A stretch of DNA of 64,000 nucleotides from Baia soyae (GTDB lineage Bacteria; Bacillota; Bacilli; Thermoactinomycetales; Thermoactinomycetaceae), in assembly GCF_004341445.1 (NCBI RefSeq), contig NZ_SLXV01000004.1, positions 1-64,000 on the forward strand, read 5' to 3'. The position numbers were made by a program, and so were the translations under genes. Every line of letters starts with the position of its first letter. Within the stretch, counting starts at the first letter, position 1. Under the pieces are notes generated by a model. It was not told the DNA's origin and did not search any database. It was given only the letters and a program-made list of their open reading frames with translations. Below, one piece after another: positions 45,964 to 54,768 of the stretch.

Positions 45964-47589
45964 TTATTTTTTCACTAAAAATGTAAGGTCTTTAACTGGA
46001 TTCACTTTATTAATGGATATATTTCCATTTGCCATAATCTCTACGTCATCTGGCTTGGTGATGGAAATGGTTAACTTATTCGCATCTCCAGAAAACGTAT
46101 ATAAAATCTCTGGGGCTTTCGGATATTTGGTACTCAAAACAAACCCAGGTTTAATATCTTTACCCCCTGCATCTTTTAGTACAATTTGTCCACTAGTAGA
46201 AGCGCCTTGTTTTAATTTGAAAGAGAGCTTCAGTTCATTCCCCTTCGAGACATGATACGTTCCAGCACCTGATTTTTCGATCTCAACAGGACCCGTTTCA
46301 GTTGAAGGCGGTGTATCAGGGGTCGATTCCTTTGCTTCACTTCCTGGTTTCGTTGTTTGTTCAGTAGTGGCTGGCTTAGAAGTATTTGTTTTCTTAGCAT
46401 CATCTCCACCAGAAAAAGTATATATCAATACTCCAACAACTAGCACCAAGAGTCCAGCAGCTCCCGCAATCCAGTACCATTTCACAGGAAAATCAACTTT
46501 CCACTTAGACTTAGAACTACGACTCGTTTTCATCGCACTACGGCTCAATGTTTTGAGCGATTCTACATCTTGTGAGTAGCGTGAGTCTAGTTTTTCATCA
46601 CGTGAAGAGCCAAATTTCTCACGACGTGTCATGATAGTATCGGAGAGCGGAACCAAACCTGTCTCCAACTCACGACCTACGTCCAATTTAGGATCGGTTT
46701 GATTTCTTGTGTCGAATCGAGCAGTACGTTCAAACCGAGGATCACGTTTCGTTTCTAGGCGAGAGCTCGATTCCATCTTTTTCGATCCAGATCCAGGCAT
46801 GGTAGACGATAAATTCGTTGTCCCAAGCTTTTGATCTAATCCTTGGTCCTTTATCATCTCGAACGGTACCGTTTCCTGTCCTACTAGGCCTATCTTGGTA
46901 GTAGACGCAGAAGGAACCACTGTTGATGACGTTTGGGTGGTTTCCTCGGAACGAACCTTGTGATTCTTAGCGATCGTCATAGATTGTTCGCGTAAAGTAC
47001 GACTAGGACGATTAACTCCTGAACTCTCTAGTGCCTTCATCCTTTGTGTTTGTGCTGGATTAAATGGTGGCATCGTCTGAGTTTTTCCAGGCTCGAACGA
47101 TGGATTCGTAGCAGATAGACTCTGAGTTTGATCGATTGCACGCAGTTTCTGTGTTTGTGCAGTCCGATCTATTACCGGCTTGGTCTGTATTTGCGTGTTA
47201 GCACTAGGCTTCGCAATCGTAAGTGCTGTTTGAACTTTAATACGATTTGAACTTGCAGGCTTCTGGATTGTCGTCTGACTCAAGGAAAAATGACCCGTTT
47301 GCTGTCCTACAGCAGGCATAACAGCCGTATTTTGTTGAACTCCATACCGCACAGCCTGCTCTTCTTTTCGATAGTGACGCAAAATATGATGAGGTTCTAC
47401 CTTGACTTGATTGGCATAAGAACGCAGATAGGTCCTCACATAAAAAGGGCTCGGTAGTTTATCAAAGTCACCATTTTCAATCGCTATAAGAAAAGGTTTT
47501 TGGATCTTTGTTTTTTCTTGTAATTGGTCGAGGGACAGTCCTATCGACTCCCGGGCCTGCCGAAGATAATGTCCAATCTCTTCAGACAT
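45964..47589 (-). CDS. RodZ-like protein (HTH, membrane helix, extracytoplasmic beta domain)
   Basis: Residues 1-70 form a RodZ-type helix-turn-helix (IGHYLRQARESIGLSLDQLQEKTKIQKPFLIAIENGDF, FYVRTYLRSYA). A long linker of about 280 residues is rich in Thr, Gln, Arg and Ser. A membrane helix (WYWIAGAAGLLVLVVGVLIYTF) is followed by a Thr/Pro/Glu linker and a C-terminal DUF4115-like beta domain. RodZ links MreB to the cell envelope in rod-shape control. The start at 47589 has GGGAGG eight bases before. Larger than usual RodZ (about 300). Second of three related genes in a row. Confidence 0.85.
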   Translation of the reverse strand: MSEEIGHYLRQARESIGLSLDQLQEKTKIQKPFLIAIENGDFDKLPSPFYVRTYLRSYANQVKVEPHHILRHYRKEEQAVRYGVQQNTAVMPAVGQQTGHFSLSQTTIQKPASSNRIKVQTALTIAKPSANTQIQTKPVIDRTAQTQKLRAIDQTQSLSATNPSFEPGKTQTMPPFNPAQTQRMKALESSGVNRPSRTLREQSMTIAKNHKVRSEETTQTSSTVVPSASTTKIGLVGQETVPFEMIKDQGLDQKLGTTNLSSTMPGSGSKKMESSSRLETKRDPRFERTARFDTRNQTDPKLDVGRELETGLVPLSDTIMTRREKFGSSRDEKLDSRYSQDVESLKTLSRSAMKTSRSSKSKWKVDFPVKWYWIAGAAGLLVLVVGVLIYTFSGGDDAKKTNTSKPATTEQTTKPGSEAKESTPDTPPSTETGPVEIEKSGAGTYHVSKGNELKLSFKLKQGASTSGQIVLKDAGGKDIKPGFVLSTKYPKAPEILYTFSGDANKLTISITKPDDVEIMANGNISINKVNPVKDLTFLVKK

Positions 47590-47724
47590 CCCAGTCACCT
47601 CCCAAAAGGTTTACAAACAAATGCTATATACAAGAAGCTATTTTGTTCTTCAACCTGACTGTTTGTTATTTCAAAAAATACGCATAAATTTGATACAAGC
47701 ATATCAAAATACGTATACTCTGTC

Positions 47725-47749
47725 AAAAAAGCTCTCTTGGCAAGAGCTT
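47725..47749 (-). terminator. Terminator behind the first RodZ/YmfM-like gene
   Basis: On the minus strand AGCTCTT, loop GCC, AAGAG-A-GCT then TTTTTT. Confidence 0.7.
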
Positions 47750-47772
47750 GAACGGTTTTAAGTCTTATGTAT

Positions 47773-48585
47773 CTAAGAGCTCACTCGCAAATAAAGAACA
47801 TAGAGAGCTGCAACCGCAAGAACAGCTGCCCAAAACAGTAAAAATTTCGTGTAAAACGTGAATTTCTTTTCTGATTTCCCTTTTCGCTCTCTCGAACGGG
47901 GTTCTAAACTCGGTACAAGCTCTTTTTCTTCTGTTGAGCGTTTTTGGCGATCGCTACGTGATAAGCTTTTCAAATTTTGTAAAGCCTGTAGCTCCTTAGA
48001 ACGAGGACTTTGTTTCGTTGCAGGTTGCATAGAACGCTCTGATGGTACGACTGTCGGTAATTTACTCGATTGACTTAATCGCTCCGCTCTCTCTGGATCT
48101 CGGCGTCTCATCGGGCGATTAGGTGAAGTAGTAGTAACAGCCTGTTCTTGCTCCACCTCTTGCAAATGATTTTCAATACGTTTTACATCCCAGCGAACCG
48201 TATTCCCAAATGAACGAGTAGTAGCAAGCTCTTTCTCTGGTTGCCAGCGATTTTCGGCTACTGCTGTACTTTGCTCCGACATGCTAGATAAACGTTGATT
48301 ACGGGGCCTTTCAGAAGCAACTGAGACACTTTGTCTTGCATTTTCTTTAGCAGATTGTGCCTGCCCCTGCCGCACTTGATGTAATATTTTATGTGGATCC
48401 AGACCTAGCGATAGCGCATATGTCCGAATATAAGACCTTACATATATGGAACCTGGCAACAGGTGGAATTGACCATTTTCAATTGCTGATAGATATTGCT
48501 TTTGAATTTTAGTATGGGCTTCTAATTCTTCTAAACTAATGCCAAGAGATTCACGAGTGCTTCTAAGCTGTTGTCCTACTCCCAT
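47773..48585 (-). CDS. ymfM: YmfM/RodZ-like protein (HTH and C-terminal membrane helix)
   Basis: The N-terminal helix-turn-helix (VGQQLRSTRESLGISLEELEAHTKIQKQYLSAIENGQF, IYVRSYIRTYA) is closely similar to that of the next gene. A charged low-complexity linker follows, then a membrane helix at the very C-terminus (FYTKFLLFWAAVLAVAALYVLYL). The extracytoplasmic domain is absent. The start at 48585 has AGGGAGG eight bases before, in the same context as the neighbouring paralogue. Its position between ymfK and pgsA is that of ymfM in Bacillus. It probably takes part in cell-shape control. Confidence 0.85.
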   Translation of the reverse strand: MGVGQQLRSTRESLGISLEELEAHTKIQKQYLSAIENGQFHLLPGSIYVRSYIRTYALSLGLDPHKILHQVRQGQAQSAKENARQSVSVASERPRNQRLSSMSEQSTAVAENRWQPEKELATTRSFGNTVRWDVKRIENHLQEVEQEQAVTTTSPNRPMRRRDPERAERLSQSSKLPTVVPSERSMQPATKQSPRSKELQALQNLKSLSRSDRQKRSTEEKELVPSLEPRSRERKGKSEKKFTFYTKFLLFWAAVLAVAALYVLYLRVSS

Positions 48586-48651
48586 TATGGTCACCTCCCT
48601 GAGCTAATTATTGGTTTCTCTTTAGGAAGCTTCTTTCCCTTCAGAACATCA

Positions 48652-49422
48652 CTAAAACATGGAATGACGTTCGTCCATCAGATCGTATACAATCTCTTCA
48701 TCAGGATGATTTCTAAGCTCAATCATATAGTTGAAATCTTCTAGTCGATACTCCGAGTTTCTAACAAAGATATCAGGGTGTTCAATCACCTTTGTCGTCT
48801 CCATCCGCATCACTTCTCGAAGCAAACAAACATGATCTTCTGAAAAACGGCGTGTAGAGACGATACCATCTATTATGTAAACATGGTCAGTCGAAAGTTC
48901 ATTCGCGGCTAATTGTGTGCGAATCGTTTGTCGTAAGAGTGTTGAGGATAGAAAAGACCACCGTTTATTAGCACATACGCTAGATGCCACAATGGATTCT
49001 GTCTTTCCAACACGCGGCATTCCTCGAATTCCAATTAGCTGATGTCCTTTTTTCTTCATTTGTTCTGCGAGAAGATCTACTAAAATACCGATCTCATCTC
49101 GAATAAATCGGTATGTCTTAATATCGTCACTAGAGAGTTCAACATACTTTCCATGCCTCACTGCAAGACGATCGGTCACATTAGGCTTGCGTAAAGCAGT
49201 TACATGGATATGATCCATCCGATGTAAGATTTGGCTTAAAGCCTCTATTTTTTCAGGTTTACTTGTGCGCAGGATCAGACCACGACGATCATTGGTTACC
49301 CCGTTAATCGTCACAATATTAATCTTTAACATCCCGAGTAGTGACGCCAAATCCCCCAACAAACCAGGACGGTTTTTATTCTTGTGAATTTGATATTCAA
49401 GATACCATTCGTGATCTTCCAT
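48652..49422 (-). CDS. ymfK: YmfK-family protein (DUF3388)
   Basis: About 256 residues. The N-terminal part (LEYQIHKNKNRPGLLGDLASLLGMLKINIVTINGV) looks like an ACT domain. A P-loop-like GIRGMPRVGKTES lies near residue 128, followed by VYIIDGIV, which resembles a Walker B strand. It matches the DUF3388 family of Bacillales. Start ATG 49422 after GAGGTG; a frame to 49485 exists without a ribosome site. It sits between ymfJ and ymfM as in Bacillus. The function is unknown. Confidence 0.88.
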   Translation of the reverse strand: MEDHEWYLEYQIHKNKNRPGLLGDLASLLGMLKINIVTINGVTNDRRGLILRTSKPEKIEALSQILHRMDHIHVTALRKPNVTDRLAVRHGKYVELSSDDIKTYRFIRDEIGILVDLLAEQMKKKGHQLIGIRGMPRVGKTESIVASSVCANKRWSFLSSTLLRQTIRTQLAANELSTDHVYIIDGIVSTRRFSEDHVCLLREVMRMETTKVIEHPDIFVRNSEYRLEDFNYMIELRNHPDEEIVYDLMDERHSMF

Positions 49423-49549
49423 TTCACACCTCATTCTCTCATTCAGACACAAGTGTAAACGAATGTTTTTTACAGTATAGCACATACATCTTTCGGAACG
49501 AAGAAAGATTCGTGACTAATTCCTTACATAAAAGGCGTTGTCCGTTAAA

Positions 49550-49592
49550 AAATAAAATAAAACAAACCTCAATCGCAAGGCTTGTTTTATTA
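49550..49592 (-). terminator. Terminator behind ymfJ
   Basis: On the minus strand AATAAAACAA-GC-CT, loop, AGG-TT-TGTTTTATT, then TTATTTTTT. Confidence 0.8.
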
Positions 49593-49605
49593 GTTAAGTA
49601 TACAA

Positions 49606-49860
49606 TTATTGTTTACCGTCACTTACCATTTTCACCATAAGCTCTGCTATCATTTTTTGTTCTTCTGGTCCCGCTACTTTCCATAAATCACGTAACAATA
49701 ACTCTTGTTCGTTTTGAGGTTGAACATCCTTTGCTAGATAATCTCCTAACTCATAGGCGATATCTTGAATCGAATTTTCATCCATTCCTAAGCTTTTCGC
49801 TTGGCCTACACGTTCGGATAAAAATCCTTTCCACTCTTGAAAATCGTCTAGAACCGACAT
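49606..49860 (-). CDS. ymfJ: YmfJ-family protein (DUF3243)
   Basis: An 84-residue soluble helical protein of the DUF3243 family: WKGFLSERVGQAKSLGMDEN, IAYELGDYLAKDV and LLLRDLWKVAGPEEQKMIAELMVKMV. It is small, acidic and conserved in this gene order in Bacillales. GGAGGTGATC lies before the ATG. The function is unknown. Confidence 0.9.
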   Translation of the reverse strand: MSVLDDFQEWKGFLSERVGQAKSLGMDENSIQDIAYELGDYLAKDVQPQNEQELLLRDLWKVAGPEEQKMIAELMVKMVSDGKQ

Positions 49861-49905
49861 GTTAGATCACCTCCTACGGGAGTAATATAACCTAACATCT
49901 AAAAA

Positions 49906-50655
49906 TTATGTATACCAACCGCCATTTATATGAATAACCTGACCTGTTATATATCTACTCTCAGGTTCACATAAATGACTAATAAGTCTGGCGACCTCTT
50001 CTGGCTTTCCTAACCGACCCATTGGGATTTCCTCTGCCAACTCCACTTGCTCCTCATCTACTAGTTGCGCGGATAATAATGGCGTCTCAATGGCTCCAGG
50101 AGCCACTGCATTCACCGTAATGTGGGAACGGGCTAGTTCTTTCGCGAGAGCCTTCGTTAGCCCTTGAATGGCTCCTTTGGCGGCTGAGTAGATAACCTCT
50201 CCAGCACCTCCCGCTTCTCCCCAAATCGAAGATAATAAAATGATACGTCCCTTCTTTTGTTGAATCATGTTTGGAACCGCAGATTGAATCATCTGCACCG
50301 CTCCTCGGACATGCGTATCCATCAACTCATCATACTGTTCCATGGTCACATCTTGCAGTAGCCCAACCTGAGTACCACCTGCAGCGTGGATTACGATAGT
50401 CGGTGCTCCCAATGCCCAACAAACTTGTTGATAGCAATTTCGCACCGATTCTGCTTGTTTTACATCCAATTGAAACCCTTCAGCCATACTTCCTGCTTCT
50501 CGGCACTTTCTTACAATTCCTTCTGCCCGCCCAAGTGAATGCTGATAACAAACCGCGACTTTAGCACCTAACTCAGCTGCACGAATCGCGATCGCACCGC
50601 CAATACCCCCACTAGCTCCTGATATCCAGATTACTTCTCCTTGTAATGTCTTCAC
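49906..50655 (-). CDS. ymfI: Short-chain dehydrogenase (YmfI, FabG-like)
   Basis: The Rossmann motif SGASGGIGGAIA (near residue 12), HAAGG (NNAG equivalent), the catalytic Ser block ILLSSIWGEAG and YSAAKGAIQGLTK (YxxxK, near 155) define a classical SDR of 249 residues. The C-terminal YITGQVIHINGGW is typical. The substrate is unknown; FabG-like by family. Between ymfH and ymfJ as in Bacillus. Confidence 0.92.
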   Translation of the reverse strand: MKTLQGEVIWISGASGGIGGAIAIRAAELGAKVAVCYQHSLGRAEGIVRKCREAGSMAEGFQLDVKQAESVRNCYQQVCWALGAPTIVIHAAGGTQVGLLQDVTMEQYDELMDTHVRGAVQMIQSAVPNMIQQKKGRIILLSSIWGEAGGAGEVIYSAAKGAIQGLTKALAKELARSHITVNAVAPGAIETPLLSAQLVDEEQVELAEEIPMGRLGKPEEVARLISHLCEPESRYITGQVIHINGGWYT

Positions 50656-50683
50656 ACAACGCCACTCCTACTCCTACTCGTAT

Positions 50684-50709
50684 AAAAAGCCGTGCCTGAA
50701 GAAGGCACG
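50684..50709 (-). terminator. Terminator behind ymfH
   Basis: On the minus strand CGTGCCT, loop, AGGCACG, then GCTTTTT. Confidence 0.8.
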
Positions 50710-50720
50710 ACCCCATTTTT

Positions 50721-52034
50721 TTAAACAGTAGGTTTCGTCGATTGCTCTAATGGACGTACAGTAGAGACCGCAAATCTCGCAAAATCAATATGCTCTCTCA
50801 TTCGATTGTTTACATCCTTTAACGTAATCGATTCCAACGTTGGAATCATCTCGAATAGATCAGAGTCGTGAAAACGATAACTCGTAAATTGATTCGCAAT
50901 CCACTCAACTGAGTTAAGTGAACGCAAAACACTTCCGATTTTCTTTTTCTTTACTAGCTCAAACTCCTCAGCAGAGATTCCCTTTGCTACTTTCTGAGGA
51001 AATAATTGTTCGATACGGGCTACAAGTTCATCTGGCTTCCTTGTATCTCCGCCCATCATCGTAAATCCATAACCCTGTTCAATCGAATAATCATGTCCAA
51101 ATGAGTCATCAATCAACCCTTCCTCATACAGGCTTTGATATAGCTCGGAAGACGACCCTATTAAGGACTCCATAAACAACTGCGTGCATAGCTCCATCTT
51201 CAACATATTGTTTCCAGAGTTCGCTATAATAGCTGGTGCTTCTTTAAATCCAAAATAGCACTTAGAAGCATTTACACTTAGGCGCATTTCCTTTCTCTTC
51301 TCCGCAACTGCATTTGGTTCCTTATCAAAAAAGCGCTCGATCTCACCTTGTGGCTCAAATTTTTTCTGGGCTTGATTTTCTTTTACCAACTGAAAAATAC
51401 GTTGTGGATCCACAGCTCCAATCACAAACAACAACATGTTGCTCGGATGATAGAAGGTGTTATAACAGGTGTAAAGTGTCTCTTTGGTAATTTTGGCGAT
51501 GGATTCGACTGTACCCGCAATATCAATCTTTACAGGATGATTTTGATACATTGCCTCGATCAAACCAAAGTAGACTCTCCAATCCGCATTGTCATCATAC
51601 ATACGAATCTCTTGGCCAATAATCCCCTTTTCCTTCTCTACATTCTCATCTGTAAAATAAGGGCTTTGTACATAATTTAATAAAGTGGTGAGATTGTTTT
51701 CCACTTGATCCGTACAAGAGAATAGATACGAGGTACGCGTAAAACTGGTAAATGCATTTGCCGATGCACCTTGTCTGGAAAACGACTGAAATACATCCTC
51801 GCCAGATTCCTGTTCAAACATCTTATGTTCTAAGAAATGTGCAATTCCATCCGGGACATGTACCTTTTCTTTTCCGGGAACCTGAAACGTATTGTCAATG
51901 GAACCGTACTTGGTAGTAAAGGTAGCATACGTTTTAGCAAACCCCTGCTTAGGTAGTACATACACATCTAATCCATTGGGCAGTGTCTCATGATAAAGCG
52001 TCTCTTTTAGCTGTTTATATTCAATTTTTTTCAT
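50721..52034 (-). CDS. ymfH: YmfH, M16-family zinc peptidase
   Basis: M16 (insulinase/mitochondrial processing peptidase type) protein with the inverted zinc motif HFLEH (near residue 66) and the distal glutamate in GIIGQEIRMY. About 437 residues from ATG 52034. GGAGGAGAAGCTG precedes the start, which overlaps the ymfF stop by 14 bases. With YmfF, which lacks the zinc motif, it probably forms a heterodimer. Peptide substrate unknown. Confidence 0.92.
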   Translation of the reverse strand: MKKIEYKQLKETLYHETLPNGLDVYVLPKQGFAKTYATFTTKYGSIDNTFQVPGKEKVHVPDGIAHFLEHKMFEQESGEDVFQSFSRQGASANAFTSFTRTSYLFSCTDQVENNLTTLLNYVQSPYFTDENVEKEKGIIGQEIRMYDDNADWRVYFGLIEAMYQNHPVKIDIAGTVESIAKITKETLYTCYNTFYHPSNMLLFVIGAVDPQRIFQLVKENQAQKKFEPQGEIERFFDKEPNAVAEKRKEMRLSVNASKCYFGFKEAPAIIANSGNNMLKMELCTQLFMESLIGSSSELYQSLYEEGLIDDSFGHDYSIEQGYGFTMMGGDTRKPDELVARIEQLFPQKVAKGISAEEFELVKKKKIGSVLRSLNSVEWIANQFTSYRFHDSDLFEMIPTLESITLKDVNNRMREHIDFARFAVSTVRPLEQSTKPTV

Positions 52035-53325
52035 CAGCTTCTCCTCCTTGATCCCGTAAGAAGTAGATTGTGTCAAGCTGAATTTTTTGCGCTACTTTCT
52101 GCACATCCTCCTTCGATACTTGTGCAATCTCTTTTAGAATCTGTTCTAATGGGCGGTTCGTTCCACTTAGAACAGAGTGATAGTGTGACTGAACGATCTC
52201 ATAGGCACGATCCTGTTGCTCACGGAATTGATTGGAAAGGGTCGCTTTTGTTTGCGCTAATTCTTGATCGCTAATTTGACCCTGACGCATTACTTCCATC
52301 TGTTCTTTAATGATGGTTACAGCCTTCTCAAAGTTTTGGATCTCGATTCCTGATTGAATATGCATAACTCCTTTATGACTTTCAAGCCGCGAAGAAGCAT
52401 AGTAAGCTAGGCTCGCTTTTTCACGCACATTCATAAACAACTTAGAATGTGGAAAACCGCCGAGAATCCCATTATACATAAGCAAAGAAGGGTAATCGGA
52501 ATCTTGCACTGTTATATGGGTTCGGCATCCCATATTTAGTTTTCCTTGATTTACAGGTAAATGCTCAATCACAGTGTTCACTTGTTGTACAGATACAGGT
52601 GCAGTTTGTGAGAGGCCCAATTGTTTTCGTTCGGAAGTAAACATCTCAGAAGGAAGATACTTCTGGAACAAGGAGATCACTCTTTGAATATCCACATCTC
52701 CTACACAATAAAGATCTAGTGGGCAATGGTACAGCAGTTCTTGATAGTATGTATAAAGATTATCTGCTTGAATTGCAGGAATATCCTCCACTCGTCCATT
52801 TATAAAAATGGCGTATGGCTCGTTCTTACACATCGCTTCAATGCTACGTTGTGCTGCATACTGGGCCTTCTCATCCACCAAGCCTTCAATTTGTTGCTTT
52901 AGGTTTCGTTTCTCCGCCTCTACATAGCTTTTCACAAATATATCTTGCTCTAAGGCTGGCTTCGTAATCACTTCACACAGCAGGCCCACTGCTTCTTCGA
53001 GCAACGGAGAGGCATCATGAAGATATTGTTCATTTGCGATATCTACTCCAAAGTGGAGGATTTGCCTTTCGCCACGCTTAAAAACATCTCCAAAGAGACC
53101 CGCGCCATATAGATCGTTTTGCTTCTTTTTTAGATCGAGCATCGTAGGATATTGCTCTGTTCCCCGAAGCAATACGTTTGAAAGGAGAGCTGTTTGAGTT
53201 ACATACTTCGTTGATAGCTCTTGCTGAAACATCGCCACCAGCATCGTGGTTTTAAACTTTGTACTCGGACAGACATGTAGACGTACATTGCCTATTTGCC
53301 TCGTCTGAAATTGTCCAGATGACAT
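52021..53325 (-). CDS. ymfF: YmfF, M16-like protein lacking the zinc motif
   Basis: 434 residues of M16 fold. Where active members have HxxEH, this one reads SNVLLRGTEQYPTMLDLKKKQND, so zinc binding is not expected. The rest (LYGAGLFGDVFKRGERQILHFGV, GGFPHSKLFMNVREKASLAYYASSRLE) matches the family, including the substrate-contacting region. It is the first gene of ymfF-ymfH-ymfI-ymfJ and likely a non-catalytic partner of YmfH. Confidence 0.92.
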   Translation of the reverse strand: MSSGQFQTRQIGNVRLHVCPSTKFKTTMLVAMFQQELSTKYVTQTALLSNVLLRGTEQYPTMLDLKKKQNDLYGAGLFGDVFKRGERQILHFGVDIANEQYLHDASPLLEEAVGLLCEVITKPALEQDIFVKSYVEAEKRNLKQQIEGLVDEKAQYAAQRSIEAMCKNEPYAIFINGRVEDIPAIQADNLYTYYQELLYHCPLDLYCVGDVDIQRVISLFQKYLPSEMFTSERKQLGLSQTAPVSVQQVNTVIEHLPVNQGKLNMGCRTHITVQDSDYPSLLMYNGILGGFPHSKLFMNVREKASLAYYASSRLESHKGVMHIQSGIEIQNFEKAVTIIKEQMEVMRQGQISDQELAQTKATLSNQFREQQDRAYEIVQSHYHSVLSGTNRPLEQILKEIAQVSKEDVQKVAQKIQLDTIYFLRDQGGEADEKN

Positions 53326-53377
53326 GCTCCGCTCACCTCGTTTATTAGAAAATATTACCTAGTCTCCATTATAGACT

Positions 53378-53462
53378 AAAAAAAAAGAACATGGAATTGT
53401 AAGAGCTTACAACAAGGAAAATTCTCCTATGCTTAGTAAGTTTCCTACTTCCATGTTCTTTA
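53378..53462 (-). terminator. Long terminator behind the BMP lipoprotein gene
   Basis: On the minus strand AAAGAACATGGAA pairs with TTCCATGTTCTTT around about 50 bases holding a further GTAAG/CTTAC hairpin; a nine-base T tract follows. It separates the transporter from ymfF. Confidence 0.8.
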
Positions 53463-53495
53463 GTCATATATTCACGATATGACAAGGTTCAAAAA

Positions 53496-54494
53496 TTATT
53501 TAGAAGGAACGGTGATTTCACCTTTGATGATTTTTTGCTTAAACTCTTCTACTTGTTTCATTACCTCTGGAGAGATTTTTGAGTTTTTAGAAAGACCTAC
53601 ACCTTCATCCTTCAATCCAAAGTTCACTTCTGTACCTAGTTTTAAAGTACCTTCTTTGGCTTGCTTCGTGATCTCAAATACCGCTACGTCAACACGTTTG
53701 ATCATCGAAGTAAGTGTATGTTCTGGTGCCAAACGGCTTTGGTCCATGTCTACACCAATCGCCCAATATTTGCCTGCTTCGCGGGATTTTACTTCGTCAA
53801 AAAGACCTTTCCCTACACCACCTGCTGCATGGTACACAATGTCTGCTCCGCCATCATACAAAGATTTTGCCAGAGAGCGACCCTTCGTTGCATCGGAAAA
53901 TGATTCGGCATAAACAACTTTTACAGTTGCCTTCGGATTTGCTTGCTTCACGCCTGCAGTAAAACCTGCTTCAAACTTTTTAATCAGTGGAGACGACATT
54001 CCACCGATGAAACCAACTTGATTTGTCTTGGTAGTCTTCCCTGCTGCCACCCCTGCTAAGAAAGAACCTTCTTCATCTTTAAATGTTACCGCTACAACAT
54101 TTGACGGGATTTTCCCACCTAAGTTGCTATCCACAATCGCAAATTTGCTATCTTTAAATTCCCCTGCTACATCTGGAATTGCTTTATCAAATTTGAAGCC
54201 TACACCCCAGATAAGATTTCGTTTGTCCTTGGCAAAACGAGTTAAGTTAGGAACATAATCATCATCTTTTTTAGATTCTTGTGCTTTCACATCCACTTTT
54301 ATATCGTTCTTCGCTTTTTGAAGACCCATATTAGCAGATTGGTTAAAGGATTCATCATTTAAACCACCTGTATCCGTAACAAGACCAACAGAAAAGTCTC
54401 CTTTTGCTGTCTCCTTACTTTTATTACCTCCACAACCAACAGCTAACGTTGCTACTAGAGAAACAGCTACGAGTGAGCCTAACAAACGCTTCAT
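53496..54494 (-). CDS. BMP-family nucleoside-binding lipoprotein
   Basis: Substrate-binding component of a nucleoside-type ABC transporter. A lipoprotein signal ends in TLAVGC (Cys 21). The BMP domain has SVGLVTDTGGLNDESFNQSA, NLIWGVGFKF and IVYHAAGGVGKGLFDEV. About 332 residues; ATG 54494 after GGGG. It lies behind the ABC genes (order ATPase-permease-permease-binding protein) but is 268 bases apart and has its own promoter and cre-like site. In Bacillus subtilis the corresponding nupN precedes nupOPQ. Confidence 0.93.
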   Translation of the reverse strand: MKRLLGSLVAVSLVATLAVGCGGNKSKETAKGDFSVGLVTDTGGLNDESFNQSANMGLQKAKNDIKVDVKAQESKKDDDYVPNLTRFAKDKRNLIWGVGFKFDKAIPDVAGEFKDSKFAIVDSNLGGKIPSNVVAVTFKDEEGSFLAGVAAGKTTKTNQVGFIGGMSSPLIKKFEAGFTAGVKQANPKATVKVVYAESFSDATKGRSLAKSLYDGGADIVYHAAGGVGKGLFDEVKSREAGKYWAIGVDMDQSRLAPEHTLTSMIKRVDVAVFEITKQAKEGTLKLGTEVNFGLKDEGVGLSKNSKISPEVMKQVEEFKQKIIKGEITVPSK

Positions 54495-54672
54495 TTGCAT
54501 ACAAATACCCCTTTACTAAAAGTGTTTGATTTTGTACTGCAGGGAGAATGGTGTTAGTAGTATGAACCAGAGACGAGCGGATATTTGTGATTTCGCTAGG
54601 AAATTAAATCCATTTTTTCCTCTGTGTTATGAACTAGACTAATGATTCCAATTAACCCCAAAGCTTATCACA

Positions 54673-54686
54673 CGAGAACGCTTTCA
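54673..54686. promoter_or_regulatory. cre-like site of the BMP lipoprotein gene
   Basis: On the minus strand TGAAAGCGTTCTCG agrees with the cre consensus except for the last base. It lies about 16 bases downstream of the -10 box, compatible with CcpA repression. Confidence 0.55.
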
Positions 54687-54701
54687 ACTCCAACTCTTAT
54701 T

Positions 54702-54730
54702 TTTATACATAAATTACTTTATATCAACAA
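54702..54730 (-). promoter_or_regulatory. Promoter of the BMP lipoprotein gene
   Basis: On the minus strand -35 TTGTTG (54725-54730), 17-base spacer, -10 TATAAA (54702-54707). Leader of about 200 bases; I see no purine-riboswitch core in it. Confidence 0.55.
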
Positions 54731-54768
54731 AAACTTTTGTTTCTGTGAAAAAATTTAATCACTAAACC

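Noticed and set aside
54501-54768. Possible purine riboswitch before the nucleoside-binding lipoprotein gene
   Set aside because: The conserved purine-aptamer core (TATA...TACC type loops) could not be found in this leader.
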